Below, piece after piece: positions 36,557 to 45,619 of a stretch of 64,000 bases of DNA. Below the pieces are notes generated by a model that was given only the letters and a program-made list of their open reading frames with translations, did no database searches and was not told the origin of the DNA. This stretch comes from Paenibacillus sp. An7 (GTDB lineage Bacteria; Bacillota; Bacilli; Paenibacillales; Paenibacillaceae): contig NZ_WTWX01000005.1 in the NCBI RefSeq assembly GCF_009870785.1, positions 62,001 to 126,000 on the forward strand, read 5' to 3'. Position 1 is the first letter of the stretch, and every line of letters begins with the position of its first letter. Both the position numbers and the translations under genes were made by a program.

Positions 36557-36607
36557 CCCCCGACAAAACTAGAAGAAAACTCTCATGAATCTACAAAAGC
36601 ACTTTTT

Positions 36608-37792
36608 TTAGCGAAAAAGATCAGAGGTAGTCCGTTTAAACAGTTTCCAGAAGCCTGCTTTCTCCACATCCACCGCTGCTTTAATCTCAAATTCTTTTAA
36701 GACCTTGTTATCTTGGGAAACAATTAATTTTCCTAAAACTTGACCTTTGGTAATAGGAGCTTTGATCTCTGCTGGAATAGTCAGCTGCTGAGTTGTTTCA
36801 TCTGATGCTCCTTTTTTCATGAGGACGCTGTAAGGTGTGTCGGCAATAATTTCAATCTCTTTGATGTTCCCTTTTTCTATCTGTACTTTGCCTATAACAT
36901 CACCTTTTTTATAGATGGTTTTCATCATATACTGAGAAAATGCGTAGTCCAGCATGTTAGAAACTTCACTGTTTCTTGTTTTTGTATTTGGTTCGCCAAG
37001 AACCACCGCTACCACCCGCATGCTGTCTTTTACAGCAGTCGCAGACAAACAGAATTTAGCTTCTGATGTATAACCTGTCTTAAGACCATCGGCACCCGGA
37101 TAGAACCGAACTAATTTATTCGTATTTACCAGCCAAAATGGTTTTTCGGAATCTTTCCGCAAATGGTCCTGATAGGCTCCTGTATATTTTGTAATGTCTT
37201 TATGTTTTAGTAATTCCCTGCTCATGATCGCAATATCGTGTGCAGATGAATAATGATTATCAACAGGCAGGCCGTTACAGTTAGCGAAATGAGTATCGTT
37301 CATGCCAAGTTCCTTAGCACGTTTATTCATCATTTCAACAAAAGCTGCTTCCGTCCCGGCCAGCTTCTCTGCCATAGCCACGGATGCATCATTACCTGAA
37401 GCCATAGCGATTCCTTTGAGCATATCATCTACCGTCATTTCTTCTCCGGCTTCAAGGAAGATTTGTGACCCGCCCATCGATGCAGCATATTCACTTGTAC
37501 GAACTTTATCGGTCCATTTCAGTTTTCCAGCATCAATCGCTTCAACGACCAATAACATCGTCATGATTTTGGTAATACTCGCTGGAGGAAGTTTCTCATG
37601 CCCATTTTTCTCATAGATAATGGTCCCTGTGTCAGCGTCAAGCAGTACTGCCGAAACTGCATTTTCCGCAAGTTCAACGGGAGGTACTACATTATTTTGC
37701 TCTTTAATCGGCTCCTCGGCTGTTGCGGTACCTGGAACAATAATGGCGCAAGTCAACAAAAGAGCGGTCAGTATTTTTATCCTTTTTCTCAT
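36608..37792 (-). CDS. dacF: Sporulation D-alanyl-D-alanine carboxypeptidase DacF
   Basis: Forespore DD-carboxypeptidase that trims cortex stem peptides. Signal peptide (to about residue 25), active-site SITK (Ser72-Lys75), SGND, KTGYT, and a C-terminal beta domain ending in an amphipathic helix. 394 aa. It precedes spoIIAA as in B. subtilis. Paralogous to the dacB gene at 20872. Confidence 0.94.
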   Translation of the reverse strand: MRKRIKILTALLLTCAIIVPGTATAEEPIKEQNNVVPPVELAENAVSAVLLDADTGTIIYEKNGHEKLPPASITKIMTMLLVVEAIDAGKLKWTDKVRTSEYAASMGGSQIFLEAGEEMTVDDMLKGIAMASGNDASVAMAEKLAGTEAAFVEMMNKRAKELGMNDTHFANCNGLPVDNHYSSAHDIAIMSRELLKHKDITKYTGAYQDHLRKDSEKPFWLVNTNKLVRFYPGADGLKTGYTSEAKFCLSATAVKDSMRVVAVVLGEPNTKTRNSEVSNMLDYAFSQYMMKTIYKKGDVIGKVQIEKGNIKEIEIIADTPYSVLMKKGASDETTQQLTIPAEIKAPITKGQVLGKLIVSQDNKVLKEFEIKAAVDVEKAGFWKLFKRTTSDLFR

Positions 37793-38137
37793 AAGTACCC
37801 GTATCCTCCTCTTCGATCTATTCAGTTAACTGATGTGTGACGTCATACTGCTATACATTCTCGTCAGGATTATTGGTAATTATTCCATTATCTGAGATAA
37901 ATAATAATTTGACTTTGCGTATTCGTTTAATAGGACCTACATAATACATGGGGAGAATTGTTATCTCGGTAAAATGAACCTGTTATTTTCTTCTTCAGAA
38001 TGCACAAGTAAATTTTAGAGGGAAGGAAACAAAAATCTATCCATAAAAGAGGGCTTCAACACAAGTATGTATAGGGTAATACCAAGTAACATATCTTGTT
38101 AGACTCACCTTTGTTACTATCTGGAGGAACAGCAAAA

Positions 38138-38321
38138 ATGAAAGAGAACCAGCACACAAGGCCATAAAAAGAGTCATTCCCATCGTCATGGAAACCACCA
38201 CCACCATAACCATGACTACAGACACTCTCGTGACGGCGGTGGAGGTCACACTCACATGGGACTTTCCTTATTTGCCTTTAAGATCGGTAAAAAACTCCCT
38301 CTTGAAGAACCTTGTAATTAA
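38138..38321 (+). pseudogene. His-rich small protein ORF split by a +1 frame change
   Basis: An ATG at 38138 with GGAGG 10 nt upstream opens a frame that stops after nine codons (TAA at 38165). The +1 frame, open from 38142 to a TAA at 38319-38321, encodes about 59 residues very rich in His and Gly: SHSHRHGNHHHHNHDYRH, then GGGGHTH, then a hydrophobic patch GLSLFAF and a basic tail. That frame has no start codon of its own before the His tract. A single-base change, sequencing error or recoding near CCATAAA would join the two parts. The gene faces away from dacF and ends at a strong terminator. The 345 bp upstream hold no other gene that I can support. The product may bind metal; this is inference. 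Confidence 0.45.
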
Positions 38322-38326
38322 AAATG

Positions 38327-38368
38327 AAAAAGAAGCAGTTATCCTTTTACGGACTTCTGCTTCTTTTT
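38327..38368. terminator. Bidirectional terminator between the His-rich ORF and pdp
   Basis: Perfect AAAAAGAAGCAG/CTGCTTCTTTTT arms with an 18-nt loop; T-runs follow on both strands. Confidence 0.88.
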
Positions 38369-38402
38369 GGTATCTGATAGCGATCTATATGGCCTTATAA
38401 AG

Positions 38403-39737
38403 CTATACGAATCGCTCTACGCCATGTTTAGTAACAAGTGCATAAATTAAGGGTTGTTTAGGTACGGCAGCATCTGTAATGCTGTAAGCTTGTTTCAGCT
38501 TATTCTCCGCCTCCTGCACCTTTGATTCACTCGCCTCATTGATGTGCATAACAGCAAGAGTATCTCCTGCTTTTACTTCATCGCTGACTTTCTTCACAAG
38601 GGTAACGCCGACTCCGTAATCAATAACAGATTCCTTTGTCTCGCGCCCTGCACCGAGCAGCATGGCAGCAATACCGATGGCTTCTGCTTCAATACTCGCC
38701 ACATAACCGCTTGTATCTGCTTTTACCTCGAGTGTACGGCTCGCTCCAGGAAGTTTGCTTAGATCTTCTATTTGTCCTACATCTCCATGCTGGGCAGCGA
38801 CCATTTGTTTTAGTTTATCAAAAGCCGCTCCGCTTCTCAGCAGTTCTTCAAGCACAACACGTGCTTCTTCTACGGTCTTTACTTTTCCGCCGAGTACGAG
38901 CATATGCGATGCCAAAATAAGACTGACTTCCTGAAGATCTTCCGGTCCGTTTCCTTGCAAAGTTTCAACTGCTTCCTTGATCTCAAGCGCATTACCAATG
39001 CCAAAACCAAGCGGCTGATCCATATCGCTGATTACAGCAACGGTATCACGACCAACATGGGTTCCGATATCAACCATGGCTTCTGCAAGACGAATCGAAT
39101 CATCCAGTGTTTTCATAAAAGCTCCACTGCCTGTTTTTACGTCCAGTACAATCGCATCAGCGCCTGCGGCAATCTTCTTGCTCATGACCGAACTTGCAAT
39201 TAGTGGAATAGAGTTAACCGTTGAAGTAACATCTCGAAGAGCATATAACTTCTTGTCTGCAGGAGCCATATTCCCACTCTGACCAATAACAGCTGCTCCC
39301 ACTTCATTCACTTGATTCAGAAACTCGTCTCTAGTGAGCTCGATAGTAAAGCCTGAGATCGACTCTAACTTGTCCAGGGTACCGCCAGTATGACCTAATC
39401 CACGACCTGACATTTTAGCAACAGGAACACCTGCCGCGGCAACAAGCGGAGCAAGTACAATCGTCGTTTTGTCTCCTACACCCCCTGTGGAATGTTTGTC
39501 TACTTTAATGCCCTGAATTGGGGATAGATCCACTTGATCTCCTGACTTCGCCATTTCCATCGTAAGATGACCTGTCTCCTGTGCCGTCATTCCCTGGAAA
39601 TAAACCGCCATAGCCCAAGCAGACATCTGATAATCTGGTATCTCACCACGGCTGTAACCCTGGATTAAAAACGTAATTTCTTCTGCTGACAACTCATGTC
39701 CATCGCGCTTCTTCTGAATTATATCTACAGCTCTCAT
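38403..39737 (-). CDS. pdp: Pyrimidine-nucleoside phosphorylase
   Basis: Phosphorolysis of uridine, thymidine and deoxyuridine. Phosphate- and base-binding motifs are [11 protein letters not shown] (near residue 80), [24 protein letters not shown]. The start is the ATG of [13 protein letters not shown] at 39735-39737, 11 nt after AAGGTG; an upstream GTG overlaps that site. 444 aa. Last gene of a nucleoside-salvage run with two purine nucleoside phosphorylases and deoB. Confidence 0.95.
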   Translation of the reverse strand: MRAVDIIQKKRDGHELSAEEITFLIQGYSRGEIPDYQMSAWAMAVYFQGMTAQETGHLTMEMAKSGDQVDLSPIQGIKVDKHSTGGVGDKTTIVLAPLVAAAGVPVAKMSGRGLGHTGGTLDKLESISGFTIELTRDEFLNQVNEVGAAVIGQSGNMAPADKKLYALRDVTSTVNSIPLIASSVMSKKIAAGADAIVLDVKTGSGAFMKTLDDSIRLAEAMVDIGTHVGRDTVAVISDMDQPLGFGIGNALEIKEAVETLQGNGPEDLQEVSLILASHMLVLGGKVKTVEEARVVLEELLRSGAAFDKLKQMVAAQHGDVGQIEDLSKLPGASRTLEVKADTSGYVASIEAEAIGIAAMLLGAGRETKESVIDYGVGVTLVKKVSDEVKAGDTLAVMHINEASESKVQEAENKLKQAYSITDAAVPKQPLIYALVTKHGVERFV

Positions 39738-39788
39738 ATGCTTGACCACACCTTATTACCGTATTTAAAAAGTTCACAGCACCATTGA

Positions 39789-40655
39789 TTACACTTCACG
39801 AACGAAAGCACGTACAAGACCGATAAATTTCGGTTTGGTACGATTTGCAACAGCAACTACTTGTTCATGAGTCAAAGGTTCTAGTTCCTCTCCAATTGCC
39901 ATATCCGTAATACAAGAAATGCCCAGTACACGTAAACCCGCATGTCTTGCCGCAATTACTTCACCTACGGTAGACATCCCAATCGCATCTCCCCCAAGAA
40001 GAGCAAACATGGTTGATTCTTTCGGTGTTGAATACGTTGGTCCGCTGATGCCGCAGTATACCCCTTCCTGCAATTCCAAATGCGTACCATCCTCGCCTTT
40101 AATTTCTTTCGAAAGTTTTTTGGCAAGAGCACGATATTCTGGATCATAGGCAGCAGACATATCTGGGAAGCGAACGCCAAGTTTCGAATCATTGGGACCA
40201 ATCAGGGGATTTGCTCCCGTCATATTGAGGTGATCTGTAATTAACATGAGATCTCCTGCTTTAAATCCTCGATTCATACCGCCTGCTGCATTCGTCAGCA
40301 TCAATGTCTCTACACCGATCTGTGCCATCACATACACAGGAAGAACAACAGTACGCATATCATAACCTTCATAGTAATGGAAACGTCCTTGCATAATCAT
40401 TACATCTTTGCCTTCAAGCTGACCAATAACAAACCGGCCCGCATGTCCTGCAACGGTGGATTCAGGAAAATGAGGAACTTCGTTATATGGAATATAGACG
40501 GCATCTTCAATCTGGTCACCCAGATCGCCGAGACCGGAACCTAAAACTAGACCTATTTTAGGAGCATACTTGCCTAATTTTTGTTTGATATAAGCTGCAG
40601 CTTCTTCAATGCGAGCACCATAATCTTTTGTCAGATCACTTGTAGTTTGAGACAT
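39789..40655 (-). CDS. Purine nucleoside phosphorylase, second copy
   Basis: Trimeric PNP family: GLVLGSGLGDLGD near residue 38, TVAGHAGRFVIG, QGRFHYYEGYD, NAAGGMN, and GISCITDMAIG. 288 aa. It is related to the neighbouring pupG-like protein but differs at several base-site positions, for example ISGPTYSTPKE where the neighbour has LLGPNYETPAE; the usual Glu that contacts the purine base is Ser here. It may prefer other substrates (for example the PunA/DeoD-II types). The ATG is 10 nt after AAGGGG. Confidence 0.9.
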   Translation of the reverse strand: MSQTTSDLTKDYGARIEEAAAYIKQKLGKYAPKIGLVLGSGLGDLGDQIEDAVYIPYNEVPHFPESTVAGHAGRFVIGQLEGKDVMIMQGRFHYYEGYDMRTVVLPVYVMAQIGVETLMLTNAAGGMNRGFKAGDLMLITDHLNMTGANPLIGPNDSKLGVRFPDMSAAYDPEYRALAKKLSKEIKGEDGTHLELQEGVYCGISGPTYSTPKESTMFALLGGDAIGMSTVGEVIAARHAGLRVLGISCITDMAIGEELEPLTHEQVVAVANRTKPKFIGLVRAFVREV

Positions 40656-40720
40656 ATATGTTATTCCCCTTTAGTCAAAATTATGTTGCTATGATCCGTA
40701 CCCTATCTACCGTACTATTC

Positions 40721-41545
40721 CTACATTTGTGGAATAAGCGACATGACCAGGTTCAAGAATTTTTCTTTTACCATTTCCGCTGTTTCCATGACTTCCTCAT
40801 GAGATAACGGCTGTTCAAGAATACCTGCAGCCATATTGGTAATGCATGAGATACCGAGCACTTCAATTCCTGCATGACGAGCTACAATGACTTCAGCCAC
40901 CGTAGACATTCCTACTGCATCCGCGCCCAGCGTCCGTAACATAACGATTTCAGCCGGTGTCTCATAGTTAGGACCAAGAAGACCAGCATATACGCCTTCC
41001 TTCATCGCAAATCCTTGTTTTTCCGCCGTTTCTTTGGCAAGCTTGCGGAGTCTAAGACTATATGCTTCAGACATATCTGGGAACCGCACACCAAAATCCT
41101 CATGATTCGGTCCAATCAGCGGATTGCGGCCTGTCATATTGAGATGATCGGATATAATCATCAGATCACCAGGTGTATAAGACGTGTTAACGCCACCTGC
41201 TGCGTTTGTCACAAGCATCTTTTGAACACCGATCGCTTTCATAACACGCACCGGAAACGCGGTTACTTCTGGACCATAACCTTCATACATATGGAAACGG
41301 CCTTTCATCATTACAACAGGACGCCCCTGAATGGTTCCAATCAGTAATTCCCCAACATGACCTTCTACAGTGGAAACCGGAAAATGAGGAATCTCTTCAT
41401 AAGGAATGGCGATAGCATCTTCGATCAGTTCTGCAAGAATGCCAAGTCCTGAACCAAGAATAAGTCCGATTTCTGGAATCACGTTCGTTTTTGATTGGAT
41501 ATAAGTTGCTGCTTCCCCTACGTTGCTTTGCGCTAGCTGTGTCAT
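40721..41545 (-). CDS. pupG: Purine nucleoside phosphorylase PupG
   Basis: Guanosine/inosine-type PNP: GLILGSGLGILAE, STVEGHVGELL, KGRFHMYEGYG, NAAGGVNT, GPNYETPAE with the purine-contacting Glu, and GISCITNMAAGI. 274 aa. Next to deoB, as B. subtilis pupG is next to drm, which supports the name. The ATG is preceded by AAGGGGG. Confidence 0.93.
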   Translation of the reverse strand: MTQLAQSNVGEAATYIQSKTNVIPEIGLILGSGLGILAELIEDAIAIPYEEIPHFPVSTVEGHVGELLIGTIQGRPVVMMKGRFHMYEGYGPEVTAFPVRVMKAIGVQKMLVTNAAGGVNTSYTPGDLMIISDHLNMTGRNPLIGPNHEDFGVRFPDMSEAYSLRLRKLAKETAEKQGFAMKEGVYAGLLGPNYETPAEIVMLRTLGADAVGMSTVAEVIVARHAGIEVLGISCITNMAAGILEQPLSHEEVMETAEMVKEKFLNLVMSLIPQM

Positions 41546-41562
41546 AAACTTAATTGTCCCCC

Positions 41563-42756
41563 TTAAATAAGTTCCCTTAAAAAACTCTCCCCGTGCAGTG
41601 GAGCTTTCGTACCAAAATTATCAGCAATCGTCGCACCAAGATCAGAATACGTATCTCTTATACCAATGCTTTTTCCTGGATTTTGTAAAGATGGACTATA
41701 GATCAACACGGGTACATATTCTCTCGTATGATCCGTTCCTGCATGTACAGGATCATTACCATGGTCAGCAGAGATGATGAGAAGGTCATCAGGACCGATG
41801 TGCTGCATAATCTCTGGCAAAGCCTTATCAAATACTTCAAGAGCACCTGCATAGCCTTCTGGGTCCCTGCGGTGACCGTACAAGGAATCAAAGTCTACTA
41901 AATTCGTAAACAAAAGTCCGTTAAAATCCTTGCCTAATTGCTCAATAGTTAGTTCAATACCATGTTCATTACTCTTGGATGGATAAGAAGCGGTTACCCC
42001 TTCTCCATCGAAAATGTCATTAATCTTTCCTACTGCGATTACATCATAACCAGATAATTGCAGAGAATTCATCACCGTTGGCTCTGGCGGTTTTACTGCG
42101 TAATCGTGCCGGTTAGGCGTTCTTCTGAAAGAACCTGGTTGTCCCACATAAGGACGAGCAATTACACGCCCTACAGAGTGTTCAGGAGCAAGCGTAAGTT
42201 TACGAGCAATCCGGCAAGCTTTGAACAACTCCTCAACCGGAATTATGTCTTCATGCGCAGCAATTTGGAATACACTGTCTGCCGATGTGTAGACAATCCA
42301 AGCGCCTGTCTTCATCTGCTCTTCACCGTACTCCTCAAGAACTTCCGTACCGGAAGCCGGTTTATTACAAAGAACTTTACGGCCTGTCTGTTTTTCAAAT
42401 TCAGTAATTAAGTCTTGCGGGAAGCCGGCAGGATATGTATTAAACGGAGTTTCAATTTTGAGCCCCATTAATTCCCAGTGTCCGGTCATCGTATCTTTAC
42501 CTGCAGATACTTCTTTCATCTTTCCGTAATATCCTGCAGGTTCTTCCACAGGAGACAGAGGCGGAATAGAAGCAATATTTCCAAGCCCTAATTTTTGCAT
42601 GTTGGGAAGCTTTGTACCCGGTACTCGTTCCAAAATATGACCTAGTGTATGAGCACCTGCATCACCAAACTTAGACGCATCTGGTTGCTCTCCAATTCCT
42701 ACACTATCCAGCACGATGAAACATATCCGTTTGAAACGTGATTCTCTGCTTGTCAT
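41563..42756 (-). CDS. deoB: Phosphopentomutase
   Basis: Interconverts (deoxy)ribose 1- and 5-phosphates, feeding nucleoside sugars into central metabolism. Alkaline-phosphatase superfamily metal motifs are [22 protein letters not shown] and ISADHGNDP. 397 aa. The start is the ATG of MTSRESRF, 9 nt after AAGGGG; the longer frame would include that site. Confidence 0.95.
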   Translation of the reverse strand: MTSRESRFKRICFIVLDSVGIGEQPDASKFGDAGAHTLGHILERVPGTKLPNMQKLGLGNIASIPPLSPVEEPAGYYGKMKEVSAGKDTMTGHWELMGLKIETPFNTYPAGFPQDLITEFEKQTGRKVLCNKPASGTEVLEEYGEEQMKTGAWIVYTSADSVFQIAAHEDIIPVEELFKACRIARKLTLAPEHSVGRVIARPYVGQPGSFRRTPNRHDYAVKPPEPTVMNSLQLSGYDVIAVGKINDIFDGEGVTASYPSKSNEHGIELTIEQLGKDFNGLLFTNLVDFDSLYGHRRDPEGYAGALEVFDKALPEIMQHIGPDDLLIISADHGNDPVHAGTDHTREYVPVLIYSPSLQNPGKSIGIRDTYSDLGATIADNFGTKAPLHGESFLRELI

Positions 42757-42823
42757 GATGTATTGCCCCTTCCCTAGTTCCATAATTTATCGGAATATAC
42801 TTATAGTGTTGTGCTGAAAACCA

Positions 42824-43729
42824 TCAGGCACGGGGATGATAATGATCATAAACATCTTTCATATTACGTTTGACCACTTGGTTGTAGATTTGTGTAGTCG
42901 AAATATCAGCATGCCCCATCATTTCCTGCACCGATCTTAGATCAGCACCATTCTCCAGCAAATGTGCAGCAAAAGAATGTCTAAGCGTATGCGGTGTAAT
43001 TCCTTCGCCGGCGAGACCCGCTTCTTCTGCGTACTTTTTTATCATTTTCCATATGCCTTGCCGTGTTAATCGGCTACCATTCGTATTGACAAACAAAGCT
43101 TGTTCATCGATATGTTCCCTTAATAGTTTGCTGCGAGCAGACTCCAGATATTCAGTCGTTGCCCTTGCCGCAATCCCCGTCACAGGTATTACCCTTTCTT
43201 TCGCGCTGTCTCTTCCCGTCCGAACATACTTGAGCTGGGTATTCAGATCTTCTACGTTTAGATGAACAAGCTCTGAAACTTTAATTCCCGTCGCATATAA
43301 AAGCTCTAGCATGGCCTTGTCCCTAAGGCCGGAAGGCACAGAAGGATCCGGGATACTGAGAAGCCTGTCCACTTCTGAAATGGAAAGAATTTTGGGCGGG
43401 TTTTTCTCTGTTTTGGGTGAATCCAAATGATAAGTAGGATCTTTAGAAACCAGGCCTTTAAACATAAGATAATGAAAAAAAGAACGAAGGGAGACGACAT
43501 TTCGGGCAATGGTTGAAGCCGCCTTCCCTTCTTTTTTAAGATAGGATAAATACAGTACAATATGTGTACGTGTAATTTCAGACGCTTCCAAATCCGCATC
43601 CATATGCTGTTCTCTATTCATATACCCAATAAACTGTTCAATATCACGTTTGTACGACTCAAGCGTACTGACAGAAGACCCTTTATCCTCCTGCAAATAA
43701 TCCATGTAGGGCTGCACATACTTCCTCAT
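42824..43729 (-). CDS. xerD: Tyrosine recombinase XerD (RipX)
   Basis: Resolves chromosome dimers at dif with its partner XerC/CodV. The N-terminal SAM-like core-binding domain (1-100) is followed by a catalytic domain with HTLRHSFA (His/Arg), GHADIS and the nucleophile Tyr in STTQIY. The position of the first catalytic Arg reads ATGIKVSEL, that is Lys150 (codon AAA at 43280-43282) rather than Arg. 301 aa. Lies between deoB and yqzK/fur, as in B. subtilis. Confidence 0.93.
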   Translation of the reverse strand: MRKYVQPYMDYLQEDKGSSVSTLESYKRDIEQFIGYMNREQHMDADLEASEITRTHIVLYLSYLKKEGKAASTIARNVVSLRSFFHYLMFKGLVSKDPTYHLDSPKTEKNPPKILSISEVDRLLSIPDPSVPSGLRDKAMLELLYATGIKVSELVHLNVEDLNTQLKYVRTGRDSAKERVIPVTGIAARATTEYLESARSKLLREHIDEQALFVNTNGSRLTRQGIWKMIKKYAEEAGLAGEGITPHTLRHSFAAHLLENGADLRSVQEMMGHADISTTQIYNQVVKRNMKDVYDHYHPRA

Positions 43730-43783
43730 CGTTTTCCTTACAGCTCCTTACCTTTGAATTTTTAAGTTAACAAGACCACACTT

Positions 43784-44026
43784 CTATTCACCATACCAAT
43801 AAAAAAAACGAAGACGATTCATTAAGTTTGTTTTCTCGGCTGCAAGCTGAATTCCTTCTTCGGGATGAAATACTTTCAGTGCATTCCCCTCAGGAATCTT
43901 ATAATGATCCACAGGAGTAATCCAGTTTGAGAATAAATCGAACACATTATAAAACATATAAACTAGGGCAGCAAAGATGATAAATAAACGAAACATGCGA
44001 AGCCATTTACGAAGTGAAAATACCAT
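43784..44026 (-). CDS. yqzK: DUF4227 small membrane protein (YqzK-like)
   Basis: 80-aa protein with one TM helix (residues 12-31) and a C-terminal domain with DHYKIPEGNALKVF and a RLRFFYWYGE ending typical of the family. The function is unknown. Position between fur and xerD matches B. subtilis yqzK. The ATG has AAGGCGG upstream. Confidence 0.85.
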   Translation of the reverse strand: MVFSLRKWLRMFRLFIIFAALVYMFYNVFDLFSNWITPVDHYKIPEGNALKVFHPEEGIQLAAEKTNLMNRLRFFYWYGE

Positions 44027-44278
44027 AAAGTTCTTTCCGCCTTCCTATAGTCATAATGTTGTCTTGTATAGGGTTTAGGTGTAGTATTCCCCGATGACAA
44101 TTGGGCTATGATTCAGCCTATGAACCTGTCAACCCGACTATGACCACCTTTAGGCTGGCGAAAAGAGAAACTACTGGCTTTACTCTACATTTTTCAAATT
44201 GAGTCCAATACTTAACTCATTAAAATAGTAAGAGTCTATTATAAAGTTAATTCCAGTTATACTTATACGTGAACATGC
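44027..44278. other. Intergenic region between fur and yqzK
   Basis: No ORF with a ribosome binding site seen. It contains three CTATGA copies on the plus strand between about 44109 and 44150 and a potential hairpin around GGCTGAATCATAGCC. It is the leader of yqzK-xerD; I cannot match it to a known RNA family. Confidence 0.4.
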
Positions 44279-44315
44279 TAAAAAAGCTCCCCCGAACTTG
44301 ACCCGGTGAGAGCTT
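44279..44315 (-). terminator. Terminator after fur
   Basis: AAGCTCTCACC/GGGGGAGCTT imperfect stem followed by TTTTTAGC in the gene direction. Confidence 0.65.
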
Positions 44316-44334
44316 GCTCATGCTTGTCTTTATA

Positions 44335-44796
44335 TCAGTTCTTCGGTTTCTGATCGTTCTTGTCTTTGCAACGATGACAGATTCCTTGAAAATCAAGTCT
44401 GTGATCTAGAACCGTAAAATTAAACTCACGCTCTAAACGTTCTTCAAGCGGCCCAAGCCAATCTTCTCGTATTTCGTCCATACTGCCGCATTGAACGCAT
44501 ATCAAATGGTGATGATGGTGCTTGCTTGTGTCACCGCGTAAATCATAACGGGCTACTCCGTCACCAAAATTTATCTTCTCAACGACATGCAGCTCACTGA
44601 GCAGTTCCAGGGTTCGATATACGGTTGCCAGACCGATTTCGGGAGCTTTTTCCTTAACCAACATGAACACGTCTTCTGCGCTCAAATGGTCTTCTTCATT
44701 CTCTAGCAAGACTCGAACTGTCGCTTCCCGCTGGGGCGTTAGTTTGTAGCCTTGAGATTGTAACTGTTGTTTTATCTTGTCGATCCGTGCTTCCAT
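44335..44796 (-). CDS. fur: Ferric uptake regulator Fur
   Basis: Fe(II)-dependent repressor. The winged helix with LTPQREATVR and IGLATVYRTLELL is followed by the dimerisation/metal domain: SKHHHHHLICVQCG (regulatory metal site and the first CxxC) and CHRC near the C-terminus for structural zinc. 153 aa. The call to Fur rather than PerR or Zur rests on context (spoIIM upstream, yqzK/xerD downstream, as B. subtilis fur). Confidence 0.92.
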   Translation of the reverse strand: MEARIDKIKQQLQSQGYKLTPQREATVRVLLENEEDHLSAEDVFMLVKEKAPEIGLATVYRTLELLSELHVVEKINFGDGVARYDLRGDTSKHHHHHLICVQCGSMDEIREDWLGPLEERLEREFNFTVLDHRLDFQGICHRCKDKNDQKPKN

Positions 44797-44849
44797 ATTA
44801 TCCCTCCCCCTCGGAAATCACTGCATCGTGTACGTAAACCCACTTGTTT

Positions 44850-44879
44850 ATTATAGGGTCACATACGAAATAAAGTCAA
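44850..44879 (-). promoter_or_regulatory. Predicted SigA promoter of fur
   Basis: TTGACT, 18-bp spacer, TATAAT in the gene direction, about 54 bp before the start codon. Confidence 0.75.
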
Positions 44880-44915
44880 CAGTATCAGGGTTTTAAGGGC
44901 GATTTGGCCTTAGGA

Positions 44916-45542
44916 TTAAACCTTAATAAACAATGGGGTTACCCACTGCATTAACACAGGAGTTACAAAGGTCTCAAAAGAAGAGATCCCAACCATAAGC
45001 AGAGCCATTGCCAAGGTTAACGTAATGTAACTGGTAAGCGGTCTTTTTAGACTTTGGTTTCGCTGCATAAAAAATCGACTGCGAATCATATGAAGCGAAA
45101 AGGTAATTGCTGCTACACTGCTAATCATCAAGACAGGGATGATAAACAAATTATGCGGTGCGATAGACAGCAAGGCGAGCAGCAACCCTTTCCAGGAATA
45201 CTGAGCAACCAAATATCCAACTGAAAAACCAATCAGCACTCCTTTTAAAAAATCCAAAACCAAGATACCTGGAAGACCGATGACGGACAAACCAAGAATG
45301 AAGATTAGCCCAATCCACTTCAAATGAAGCATGGTAATGTCAAAAAAAGAATGCGATTCATTCACATTTCCTTGATGGATACTCACAAAAAAATTATCCA
45401 AATAACCCGCAAGATCTTGCTGCTGATCCAGGGTTAGTGCTCCTACCATTAATGCACCGAAAATAACCCCGACCAGAAATAATACAGCAACAAAAACATA
45501 AAGTGGAGTTTGGTCTCTGAATGTATGCTTGAGAAATGGCAT
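44916..45542 (-). CDS. spoIIM: Stage II sporulation protein M
   Basis: Membrane protein of the DMP (SpoIID-SpoIIM-SpoIIP) engulfment machine. N-terminal cytoplasmic segment, then five TM helices; the SpoIIM core with GLPGILVLDFLKGVLIGFSVG and SIAPHNLFIIPVLMI is visible. 208 aa. The neighbourhood fur-spoIIM-yqxK-nudF matches B. subtilis. Confidence 0.93.
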   Translation of the reverse strand: MPFLKHTFRDQTPLYVFVAVLFLVGVIFGALMVGALTLDQQQDLAGYLDNFFVSIHQGNVNESHSFFDITMLHLKWIGLIFILGLSVIGLPGILVLDFLKGVLIGFSVGYLVAQYSWKGLLLALLSIAPHNLFIIPVLMISSVAAITFSLHMIRSRFFMQRNQSLKRPLTSYITLTLAMALLMVGISSFETFVTPVLMQWVTPLFIKV

Positions 45543-45619
45543 GGCGAGAGGTCGTCCCCTTTCTGGTTACATACCCTACTCTATGAATTTCTCTCTCATT
45601 CTATGACCCGAATCTGAAT

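Noticed and set aside
37793-37900. Forespore (SigF/SigG) promoter for dacF
   Set aside because: A GTATA is present, but no -10 fits at 15-18 bp; not listed although one is expected from B. subtilis.
38037-38255. 72-codon minus-strand ORF, Val/Met-rich
   Set aside because: It is antisense to the His-rich frame; its composition is the complement of His codons, and it has no ribosome binding site.
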